Assembly: GCA_040365065.1 (NCBI GenBank)
Contig: BAABNI010000002.1
Span: forward strand, 1-64,000
Source: Pelagadaptatus aseana
GTDB taxonomy: Bacteria; Pseudomonadota; Gammaproteobacteria; Pseudomonadales; Cellvibrionaceae
Reading direction: 5' to 3'
Length of the DNA stretch: 64,000 nt
Part shown: one piece after another, positions 43,616 through 51,415 of the stretch
Layout of the letters: every line of letters starts with the position of its first letter
How positions within the stretch are numbered: the first letter of the stretch is position 1
Program-made: the position numbers and the translations under genes
Notes under the pieces: model-generated
Databases searched by the model: none
Seen by the model: the letters and a program-made list of their open reading frames with translations, nothing else
What the model was told of the DNA's origin: nothing

Positions 43616-45487
43616 ATGGCATGGTCATACAGACAGCTGTGCGCTAAACAAATCACACTACTGCTCGTCACTTTGTTGATCTCACACGCTTCACAGGCAG
43701 ATAGCTGCAGGGAAACCCGTGCAGAAAACGGCTCCGTGGATTTGCAGTGCCTGAATCAGGAAGCCTTTCTGGAACTTCAGGGTAACTGGTTACTGCAATT
43801 TGAAGCGGTCAACGGCGTCTACCAATACAACAATCTGGCACCGGTTCCGAAAGTCTGGGGACTGCTCCCAGGCAATGATGGCAAACATGCCAAAGGCAAA
43901 GGCACCTACCAACTGACCCTGATCAACCCGCCGCAAGATCAACAGCTCAGCCTGCTGCTGCCAAGGTTGTTTGCCGCACGTGATGTGCGCCTGCAATACC
44001 CGGACGGCTCTGAAAAGATCCTGTTACAGGCTGGTGATGTCGACGACACCAACAATTTTTTCCAGACCCCGGTTAAACACTACCCACTGCTGCTACCCTA
44101 TCTGACATCAGGCACCAAACTGATTGTGACTCTGGGCAGTTACGAAGCCCATTTATCCGGTTTCAGGCAGGCCCCGACTCTGGCCCACGCAGCCCCACTC
44201 TACCATAAACAGTTCACCCAAAAGCTGGCCACCGCAGCCACGGCGACGTTACTGGTCATGTTCGCCATCACCAACCTGTTTCTCTGGGGCACCAAAAGTC
44301 AGGAAAAACTTGTGGTATTGCTAGCGATTGCGGGGATCTGTCTGAGCATCCGCCAAATCAATAACGCCGGTCTGGTCTATGATCTGTTGCCAAATCTGAG
44401 CATTGCCATCGATGCCTACGCTCATTGGCTGTCCTACCTGATTGGTACCATCAGTGCTCTGAGCTACATCTACACGCTGCATCGCGAGCGTATCCCCATG
44501 TGGCTGATCCGCACCATCATCGGAGTGCCAACCGCAGCGGTAGTCATTCTGCTCTACGGTGGCCTGGCAGCCATTGAGAGCATTGCCAACTTTCTCTACC
44601 CGGCCATTGTGGTACTGATCAGCACTTTTCTGGCCTACCAGATCCGCGCTTACTCACGGGACTCACTGGACGACATGCTGACACTTGGCAGTATGTTGCT
44701 GATCGTGGCCTGCCTGACCTTCGACATCGTCCACTACCACATGTACGGGGTAGACCTGATGATCCCTCTGGTGACTGTGGCCTGGATTATATTTATCGCC
44801 ACCCAGACTTACCTGCTGTCACATCGGTATGCACTGACCTTCAGGAAAAACCTGAAACTCAATAATGAACTCACCGAGCTGAACATCAATCTCGAGCACC
44901 GAATTTCCGAACGCACGACCGAACTGGCCAGGAAAAATGAAGAGCTGGAGATCATGTCCAAAACCGATGCCCTGACCGGATTGGCCAACCGCTGGGTCGT
45001 GCGAGAGTTTGTCGACAGCGAGTTCACCCGGATGAAGCGCCGCTACAACTACTTATCGGCGGTGCTGCTCGACATCGATTTTTTCAAACAGGTAAACGAT
45101 AAACACGGTCATTTAGCCGGCGATTTGGTGTTGCAAAAGATAGCCAGCTTACTGCAAAAGTCCGTCAGAAAAATGGATTTGGTGGCCCGCTGGGGCGGTG
45201 AAGAGTTTTGCATTATCTTTCCCTGCATTGACCAACAGGAGGCATTTCAAATCATGGAGCGCATCCGCAAATCGATTCAACGTACCACCACCGTGATCGA
45301 CGACAATCTGTCTATCCATGTCACGGCCAGTGCTGGCATCGCCACCACCGACAAAGCCATCGCCTTTGATGAGCTACTTCACCACGCCGATGTGGCGCTC
45401 TACGAAGCCAAAGAACTTGGGCGCAACCAGACCCGGTTAAGTCAAGGGCAAACAGAATCACCGACATCACAACTGGAACTGGTATGA
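43616..45487 (+). CDS. 7TM-DISM diguanylate cyclase
   Basis: The product has 623 residues. A signal segment (1-28) is followed by a periplasmic beta-sandwich sensor domain (about 35-200) and seven hydrophobic helices (about 205-405). A coiled-coil linker (about 415-450) leads to a GGDEF domain with TDALTGLANR near 459 and the active site RWGGEEF at 525-531. It makes cyclic di-GMP from GTP. The active-site GGEEF is intact. An inhibitory RxxD site is not obvious before the motif. The stop overlaps the cupin gene start. Confidence 0.93.
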   Translation: MAWSYRQLCAKQITLLLVTLLISHASQADSCRETRAENGSVDLQCLNQEAFLELQGNWLLQFEAVNGVYQYNNLAPVPKVWGLLPGNDGKHAKGKGTYQLTLINPPQDQQLSLLLPRLFAARDVRLQYPDGSEKILLQAGDVDDTNNFFQTPVKHYPLLLPYLTSGTKLIVTLGSYEAHLSGFRQAPTLAHAAPLYHKQFTQKLATAATATLLVMFAITNLFLWGTKSQEKLVVLLAIAGICLSIRQINNAGLVYDLLPNLSIAIDAYAHWLSYLIGTISALSYIYTLHRERIPMWLIRTIIGVPTAAVVILLYGGLAAIESIANFLYPAIVVLISTFLAYQIRAYSRDSLDDMLTLGSMLLIVACLTFDIVHYHMYGVDLMIPLVTVAWIIFIATQTYLLSHRYALTFRKNLKLNNELTELNINLEHRISERTTELARKNEELEIMSKTDALTGLANRWVVREFVDSEFTRMKRRYNYLSAVLLDIDFFKQVNDKHGHLAGDLVLQKIASLLQKSVRKMDLVARWGGEEFCIIFPCIDQQEAFQIMERIRKSIQRTTTVIDDNLSIHVTASAGIATTDKAIAFDELLHHADVALYEAKELGRNQTRLSQGQTESPTSQLELV

Positions 45488-45981
45488 CATTCTCGCGAGA
45501 ACAATGGATTGAGAAGCTGCAATTACAGCCGCACGTTGAAGGGGGCTATTATCGGCGTACCTTTGAATCCAGCCATCGGCCGGTTCAAGCCACGCCAAAT
45601 GGCTCGCGCTATGCCATGACCTCCATTTTCTATCTGCTGAGCGCGGACTCACCCGTGGGACACTTCCACCGCAACCAATCGGATATCATGCATGTTTTCC
45701 ACTCCGGTGCCTCAATCACCTATTTCCTGATTTATCCGGATGGTGAATTACAGGTACGAACCCTCGGCAGCGACATAGACTCCGGTGAAGAGCTGCAATT
45801 TGTTGCCCCCGGGGGCGTCTGGAAGGCATCAACACTTAACCCCGGCCACGACTATGGGCTGCTCTCAGAAGTGGTCGTGCCCGGTTTTGACTTCGCTGAC
45901 ATGACACTCGGACAGGCCGCAATTCTGCAACGACGATTTCCCCAGCACTCTGAGCTGATACAGCGCTATTGCAAAAGCTGA
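45484..45981 (+). CDS. cupin-domain protein, DUF985 family
   Basis: The product is a 165-residue single cupin. The family pattern HVEGGYYRRTFES near residue 18 is followed by GHFHRNQSDIMHVFHSG with the predicted metal or ligand histidines, then VAPGGVWKAS and GFDFADM. Its start overlaps the diguanylate cyclase stop (ATGA), so the two are co-translated. The function of DUF985 cupins is not well established. Confidence 0.9.
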   Translation: MTFSREQWIEKLQLQPHVEGGYYRRTFESSHRPVQATPNGSRYAMTSIFYLLSADSPVGHFHRNQSDIMHVFHSGASITYFLIYPDGELQVRTLGSDIDSGEELQFVAPGGVWKASTLNPGHDYGLLSEVVVPGFDFADMTLGQAAILQRRFPQHSELIQRYCKS

Positions 45982-46243
45982 GGTTGTTACAACCCCAAGC
46001 TATTCTCTGCTAACCGTTGGCGCACTGACGTACAAAGCGCACTCCAACAGTGCACTTTTTGACCTGCACAATATCCAGCGGTCGCCCCCATGCTATTTCA
46101 GATCACTGAAAAAGCCTTCACGTTTGAGACAAAACTGACATATTTCTGCGCGACTATAGCAACCGTTTCAAGTTGGCAAAACTATTGCTCTATAGAAAGT
46201 AAGTACGGCAGCCAAATCATCACTCGATGCGGGAGACCAGCAC

Positions 46244-47755
46244 ATGAGCGCACTGGAGAATCACTTACACAGCATTTCGAGCACGGAGTTTGAACCCCAG
46301 GGGCTGGCCTTTTTTGATCTGGATCGCACTCTGATCGCAGGGTTCTCGATCTTGGCGCTGGCGCTGGAGACGGCACGATTCGGCCTCAAGCAGGGTGAAT
46401 TCAGGCAGACCACCAAGGTTATCAAGGACACCCTCAAGGCCCATATCGACGGCTCCAACAATTACGACCGTCTGGTGCGACGACTGGCCAAGGCACTGAC
46501 CGGTGTTTCTGAAGAAACCCTCTATATGCTGGGACAAAAAGCCTACGAAAACACCCTGGCCAAGAGTCTCTACAACGAGGCCATTACCCTGATAGAAACC
46601 CATCGCCGCGCGGGCCACAAGTTGATTCTGGTCAGTGCCGCCAGTGACTATCAGGTTTCTCACATTGCCAGCGTACTGGGTTTTGATGACATCTGTTGTA
46701 CCCACCTGGAGGTTCAGGAAGGCCACTTCACCGGTCAGGTGATCGCCCCCCTGTGCTATGGCAAAGGCAAGCTGATGGCCGCCCGCCGTATCGCCAAGAA
46801 ATACGATACCGATCTCGAACAAGCCTGGTTTTATTCAGACTCCAAAGACGATATGCCCCTGCTGACCCAGGTTGGTTATCCCGTGGCAACCAACCCCTCG
46901 GAAAAACTCAAGGTGCATGCCCGCAATAAAGGATGGCCGATACTCAACTTCAAAAGCCGGGGTCTGCCAGATCTGGAAAGCTTGATCCGGACGGTCCTGA
47001 CCACCGAAGCCATTATCGCCACCACCGCATGGGGTTTTATCAGTAAGCGTCTTGGCATTGAAAAAGACCGCCGGGCCAATGACATTACCCGGCTGGCGGG
47101 TGATATTGGCTGCAGCCTGGCGGGTATGAATCTGGAAGTCGAGGGCATTGAACACCTGTATCAGAATCGCCCCGCCATTTTTGTCTTCAACCATCAGAGC
47201 ATGCTCGACACACTGGTATTGGCGCATCTGCTGCGCCGGGATGTGGTGGCCTACTGTAAGGCTGAAATGAGCAAAGTACCGGTCATAGGCCCCTTATTGC
47301 GACAGACGGATACCATCTTCGTCGATCGCGAGGGCGGGGATCAAAGGGAGATTTTTCAACGCTCGCTGGCGGTTTTAAAATCCGGCCGTTCACTGGTGAT
47401 TGCCCCGGAAGGGACCCGCAGTACTCTGGGCGATATCCAACCCTTTAAGCAAGGGGCTTTTCTGTTGGCAAAAAAAGCCGGAGTCCCCATCGTTCCGATC
47501 GTTCTCCATAATGTAAAGGATGCCATGCCCAAGGGTGGCCTATTGATACGCCCTGCCGACATCAAGGTCACTGTGCTGCCACCGGTGGCACCGGAATCGC
47601 TGAAAAACGTCCGGCATACCTGTGCCGATATTGAACGCCAATATACCGAAGTGCTTGGACACTCCAAACAGGCCTGCCTGCCCAAAGGGCTGAATAAAGT
47701 TGCCGCCGAGAGCAGCGAAGGCACACAAGAACTCGACACTCCGGCGGTGGCCTGA
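46244..47755 (+). CDS. bifunctional HAD phosphatase / 1-acylglycerol-3-phosphate acyltransferase
   Basis: The product has 503 residues. An N-terminal HAD-IB phosphatase domain has FDLDRTL near 24-30, VSAASDY near 129-135 and WFYSDSKDDMPLL near 195-207. A C-terminal PlsC-type acyltransferase has NHQSMLD near 317-323 and APEGTRS near 387-393. The fusion fits phospholipid synthesis or remodelling, such as lysophosphatidic acid acylation. It begins a plus-strand group after a 262-bp gap in which I see no convincing feature. Confidence 0.92.
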   Translation: MSALENHLHSISSTEFEPQGLAFFDLDRTLIAGFSILALALETARFGLKQGEFRQTTKVIKDTLKAHIDGSNNYDRLVRRLAKALTGVSEETLYMLGQKAYENTLAKSLYNEAITLIETHRRAGHKLILVSAASDYQVSHIASVLGFDDICCTHLEVQEGHFTGQVIAPLCYGKGKLMAARRIAKKYDTDLEQAWFYSDSKDDMPLLTQVGYPVATNPSEKLKVHARNKGWPILNFKSRGLPDLESLIRTVLTTEAIIATTAWGFISKRLGIEKDRRANDITRLAGDIGCSLAGMNLEVEGIEHLYQNRPAIFVFNHQSMLDTLVLAHLLRRDVVAYCKAEMSKVPVIGPLLRQTDTIFVDREGGDQREIFQRSLAVLKSGRSLVIAPEGTRSTLGDIQPFKQGAFLLAKKAGVPIVPIVLHNVKDAMPKGGLLIRPADIKVTVLPPVAPESLKNVRHTCADIERQYTEVLGHSKQACLPKGLNKVAAESSEGTQELDTPAVA

Positions 47756-47853
47756 TAAGACTCTTCGATAGTCCCTTTTGGTATCTGTTATTTGGCAAGC
47801 CATCGCTCTACACTGGCAAGCTAGAAAACACGGATGCCAAAAGGAGAATAACA

Positions 47854-48180
47854 ATGGCCACTGCAACCGAGATCAAAACAGACGGTTTTCAGAGCTTTGC
47901 TGAGTTTTACCCCTTCTATTTGCAGGAGCACTCAGACAAGACCTGCCGCCGCCTGCACTTTATTGGCAGCACTCTGGTGCTGGCATTGATCGCCTATGTC
48001 ATTTTTACCAGCCAGCCTATTCTGCTTTGGGCCCTGCCTGTGATCGGCTATGGTTTCGCCTGGGTGGGCCACTTCATGTTCGAGAAAAACAAGCCAGCCA
48101 CGTTTAAATACCCCATCTACAGCCTGATGGCTGACTGGGTGATGTATAAGGATATCCTGACGCGCAAAATCGAGTGGTAA
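47854..48180 (+). CDS. Mpo1-like (DUF962) membrane protein
   Basis: The product is a 108-residue protein of the DUF962/Mpo1 family. The conserved histidines lie in HSDKTCRRLHFIG and WVGHFMFEKNKPATF, with two hydrophobic helices (about 43-58 and 61-78). The yeast homologue is an iron-dependent dioxygenase in 2-hydroxy fatty acid breakdown, so a related lipid oxidation is plausible. An AAGGAG ribosome site precedes the ATG. Confidence 0.92.
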   Translation: MATATEIKTDGFQSFAEFYPFYLQEHSDKTCRRLHFIGSTLVLALIAYVIFTSQPILLWALPVIGYGFAWVGHFMFEKNKPATFKYPIYSLMADWVMYKDILTRKIEW

Positions 48181-48220
48181 GCTAATCAGCTGCGTTCAAA
48201 TCTGCAGACGAAAAACCGCC

Positions 48221-48880
48221 TCAACGGGATCTGACCGAAGAGGCGGCCATATTCTTCATTTGCCACGACTCAAGCTGCGCCTGTAGCAGGGGATCCCGCC
48301 CCTCTAGAGCCAATGTCAGGAAAGCAAAATCGTCATAACCAAAGAACAGCTCACCATCCCAGACCATACTGGGAATACCAAATACGCCTAGCGCCACAGC
48401 CGATTCGGTTTGCTGCCTCAAGCTTTTCTTCGCCTCTTCAGACTGTGCAGCTGTTACAAGTTCTGCACCCTCAAGACCAATATCCTCTGCGAGCCGAGCA
48501 AGCACCTCAGCATCGCTGACATGTAATCGATCCACCCATACGGCCCTGAAAATTCGGTCAATTAACTGCCAGCGTTTATCCTCTGGAAAATCCAGCGAGG
48601 ACATTCTCAGCGCCAACAGTGGATCAAACGGGTGATGCACCGGAGGTGACATAGGCACGCCCAGCAATGTGCATTTACGCAGTATATTTTTCAGCATCCA
48701 GTCGCGTTTGGCCGGAATTTCAGCCGGCCCAACATTGCCATGGGTATTTAATAACCCGGCAAATAAGATCGGAACCGGTCGAATAGTGACATCATGCTTC
48801 TCAATCAACTTATGCAATTGCGTCCATGCCAGATAGGCGTTGTTGGATACGTAATCAAAGTAAAAGGTAATTTCACGCAT
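48221..48880 (-). CDS. DsbA-fold 2-hydroxychromene-2-carboxylate isomerase-like protein
   Basis: The product has 219 residues from ATG 48880, preceded by an AGGA site. The N-terminus FYFDYVSNNAYLAW carries the conserved serine of the HCCA isomerase/kappa-GST group in place of CxxC. VDRLHVSDAEVLARLAEDIG and GVFGIPSMVWDGELFFGYDD are the typical C-terminal landmarks. It is a glutathione-dependent isomerase or transferase; the substrate is unknown, since no aromatic degradation genes are adjacent. Confidence 0.9.
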   Translation of the reverse strand: MREITFYFDYVSNNAYLAWTQLHKLIEKHDVTIRPVPILFAGLLNTHGNVGPAEIPAKRDWMLKNILRKCTLLGVPMSPPVHHPFDPLLALRMSSLDFPEDKRWQLIDRIFRAVWVDRLHVSDAEVLARLAEDIGLEGAELVTAAQSEEAKKSLRQQTESAVALGVFGIPSMVWDGELFFGYDDFAFLTLALEGRDPLLQAQLESWQMKNMAASSVRSR

Positions 48881-48997
48881 GGAGTATTCCTGACTGAGCA
48901 TCTGCTTGGTATTGGCCCCAGTATATATTGCCAGATTGACTCGATAAGGCCGGAAAGCTGAACGGATTGTGCGGGTGGGTGGACAATGGGTTGTTTG

Positions 48998-49372
48998 GTA
49001 AACGATAAGAGTCCGGTTGAATAGGTAAAGCGGGATTTTTCTGGAGCTACAGGAGGGATGGACTCATAAAACGCTCGGGCGTTTTATGACCCTGCGGGCG
49101 CCGTTCGGCGGTCTAAATTGCTGCGCAATTTGTCGAACCGGAGGAATTTTTTAAATCTCTCTCGGCTGCGCCGTTAAACGAAAAAGCCCGGCTGACTAGG
49201 TAAAGCGGGATTTTTCTGGAGCTACAGGAGGGATGGACTCATAAAACGCTCGGGCGTTTTATGACCCTGCGGGCGCCGTTCGGCGGTCTAAATTGCTGCG
49301 CAATTTGTCGAACCGGAGGGATTTGTTAAATCTCTCTCGGCTGCGCCGTTAAACGAAAAAGCCCGGCTGATA
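48998..49372. repeat. 175-bp tandem repeat with nested hairpins
   Basis: Two almost identical 175-bp copies (49023-49197 and 49198-49372) differ at only a few positions. Each holds CATAAAACGC/GCGTTTTATG (10-bp stem), CGCC/GGCG, AAATTGC/GCAATTT (7 bp) and CGGC/GCCG hairpins. Each ends in AAACGAAAAAGCCCGGCTGA, half of the adjacent terminator. A degenerate third copy of that half lies at 48998-49022. This fills the 515-bp gene-free stretch 48881-49395, and I see no open reading frame in it. Confidence 0.85.
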
Positions 49373-49389
49373 GCCGGGCTTTTTCGTTT
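49351..49389 (-). terminator. terminator downstream of tRNA-Ser
   Basis: AAACGAAAAAGCCCGGCT and AGCCGGGCTTTTTCGTTT pair over 18 bp with a short loop. It lies just after the tRNA 3' end on the minus strand and has a T-run in that direction. One half of it is duplicated in the upstream tandem repeat. Confidence 0.9.
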
Positions 49390-49395
49390 AAATGA

Positions 49396-49485
49396 TGGCG
49401 GAGAAGGAGGGATTCGAACCCTCGATACCGTTTCCGATATATACCCTTAGCAGGGGCACGCCTTCAGCCACTCGGCCACTTCTCC
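49396..49485 (-). tRNA. tRNA-Ser (anticodon GCU)
   Basis: The RNA is 90 nt including an encoded CCA. The acceptor GGAGAAG pairs with CTTCTCC. The anticodon loop CTGCTAA carries GCT, the variable arm is long as in serine tRNAs, and the T-loop is GTTCGAATC. It decodes AGC/AGU. It lies downstream of csrA, a widely conserved arrangement. Confidence 0.96.
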
Positions 49486-49596
49486 GCAAATTGTTGTGAG
49501 AAATTCAATTAAATACTCTCTGACAACGGGGCGGGATAATACCACAAATATCTGAAAATCAAAGAGTTAGACGCAATTAATATTACATTCCCGGAA

Positions 49597-49624
49597 ACAA
49601 AACGGCCCGCTGATTAGCGGGCCG
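49597..49624 (-). terminator. terminator of csrA
   Basis: CGGCCCGC and GCGGGCCG flank a short loop, followed on the minus strand by TTTTG. It lies 19 bp after the csrA stop. Confidence 0.8.
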
Positions 49625-49642
49625 TAAACAACTGATTAGAAA

Positions 49643-49834
49643 TCAATCGTCTTGATGATCTTCGCTACCTTTTTCGCGCTGAATGCGCTGGTAGATCTCT
49701 TCGCGATGAACAGCGACATCTTTGGGGGCATTGACGCCAATGCGCACCTGGTTGCCCTTCACACCCAATACAGTGATGGTTACATCATCGCCAACCATCA
49801 GAGTTTCGCCAATTCGGCGAGTCAAAATAAGCAT
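49643..49834 (-). CDS. csrA: carbon storage regulator CsrA/RsmA
   Basis: The product is a 63-residue RNA-binding protein. MLILTRRIGETLMVGDDVTITVLG and the C-terminal VNAPKDVAVHREEIYQRI are canonical, including the RNA-contacting residues. It binds GGA motifs in mRNA leaders to repress or stabilise them. The 225-bp gap to lysC upstream leaves room for its own promoter, though I see no clear consensus. Confidence 0.97.
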   Translation of the reverse strand: MLILTRRIGETLMVGDDVTITVLGVKGNQVRIGVNAPKDVAVHREEIYQRIQREKGSEDHQDD

Positions 49835-50059
49835 CGTATTTCTCCAGTAGACTCATCCCGTGAAAACAGACCTCATACTTCAGGTCCTCGGTATCTTCCC
49901 CTAACCCTTACCGTAAAAGGTATTGTACAGACCCCCCTATGAGGGATTTGTTCAACACCAGGAAAAATAAACCCGGAAATGTCTTTCCATTGATAAATAT
50001 TATTATTCCACGATCCAGAGTATAGATCGCACTTTTATAAGCGACCAGCTGGCCGCCGA

Positions 50060-51283
50060 TTACTCGGCGTCCAGATCAAAGGCCTTATGGAGACTACGTA
50101 CGGCAAGCTCCAGATATTTTTCTTCAATGATCACACAGATCTTAATCTCGGAAGTGGTGATCATCTGAATATTGATGTTATCCGCTGCCAGGGCTTCGAA
50201 CATTTTCGAAGCAACACCTGCGTGGGATCGCATACCCACACCCACAACAGACACCTTGGCAACACCATCGTCGGTCAAGACACCCGCAGCGCCGACTTCT
50301 TCGGCGACTTTTTCCAGAATGGCCTTAGCCTTTTCCATATCGTTACGATGGGTGGTAAAGGTCAGATCAGTTGTATTGTCATCAGAGATGTTCTGGACAA
50401 TCACGTCCACTTCCACATTGGCGGCACCGATAGGCGCCAAAACGCGAGCTGCCACACCGGGAAGATCGGGAACACCTTTGATGGTCAATTTGGCTTCATC
50501 GCGGTTGAAAGCAATACCGGATACCAGTGGCTGTTCCATATCGGAATAATCCTCATCAAGAGTAATCAATGTTCCAGGGCCTTCCTGGAAACTGTGTAAT
50601 ACACGCAGCGGAACATTGTATTTGCCCGCAAATTCAACGGAGCGGATCTGCAGGACTTTAGAGCCCTGACTGGCCATCTCCAACATTTCTTCAAACGTAA
50701 TTTTGTCCAGGCGACGAGCACCCTCACAAACCCGCGGGTCCGTGGTGTAAACACCGTCCACGTCAGTGTAGATCTGACACTCGTCGGCTTTAAGGGCCGC
50801 AGCCAATGCCACACCGGTGGTGTCGGAACCGCCACGTCCCAAGGTGGTGATATTGCCGTTTTCATCAACCCCCTGAAAACCAGCAACCACAACCACGCGT
50901 CCAGCATCCAGATCGGAGCGCATATTGCTGACATCGATATCCTGAATACGGGCTTTCATGTGGGAGTTATCGGTCAGGATTTTTACCTGGGAGCCGGTAT
51001 AGGATCGGGCATCACAGCCGCGCTTTTTCAACGCCATACACAACAGGGCAATGGTCACCTGCTCACCGGTAGAGACCAACACGTCCATTTCACGGGGATC
51101 AGGTTTTTCCTGAATCTCATGAGCCAGACCGATCAATCGGTTGGTTTCTCCGCTCATGGCCGAAACCGCCACAACGATGTCGTGACCCTGCGCCCGGAAA
51201 CCAGCAACTTTTTCAGCTACAGCTTCGATGCGCTCGATGGTGCCGACGGAAGTTCCGCCGTATTTTTGTACAAAAAGACTCAT
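50060..51283 (-). CDS. lysC: aspartate kinase
   Basis: The product has 407 residues. An N-terminal amino-acid kinase domain (VQKYGGTSVG, VAVSAMSGETNRL, LGRGGSDTTGVALAA) is followed by two ACT regulatory domains (about residues 265-407, with VSVVGVGMRSHAG). It catalyses the first step to Lys, Thr and Met and is usually feedback-controlled by Lys and/or Thr through the ACT domains. It lies between alaS and csrA, the order found in Pseudomonas. Confidence 0.97.
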   Translation of the reverse strand: MSLFVQKYGGTSVGTIERIEAVAEKVAGFRAQGHDIVVAVSAMSGETNRLIGLAHEIQEKPDPREMDVLVSTGEQVTIALLCMALKKRGCDARSYTGSQVKILTDNSHMKARIQDIDVSNMRSDLDAGRVVVVAGFQGVDENGNITTLGRGGSDTTGVALAAALKADECQIYTDVDGVYTTDPRVCEGARRLDKITFEEMLEMASQGSKVLQIRSVEFAGKYNVPLRVLHSFQEGPGTLITLDEDYSDMEQPLVSGIAFNRDEAKLTIKGVPDLPGVAARVLAPIGAANVEVDVIVQNISDDNTTDLTFTTHRNDMEKAKAILEKVAEEVGAAGVLTDDGVAKVSVVGVGMRSHAGVASKMFEALAADNINIQMITTSEIKICVIIEEKYLELAVRSLHKAFDLDAE

Positions 51284-51415
51284 ACCTGCTCTAAAATCCG
51301 GGTTTTATCCCCCGTTTAGGGGGGCTGAAAATCAGCGGCCAATTAAACACTAAATTGGCGCGAAAGTTAATGGTTAGTATTCTCGCCGGTTATCGCGCTA
51401 ACGCGACGACACTCA

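Noticed and set aside
48998..49485. Integrative element attachment site at tRNA-Ser
   Set aside because: The tandem repeats do not contain the tRNA 3' end and no integrase or foreign genes are adjacent.
51305..51330. Terminator after alaS (CCCCC/GGGGG hairpin)
   Set aside because: The stem has no T-run in the alaS direction, so I could not support it as an intrinsic terminator.
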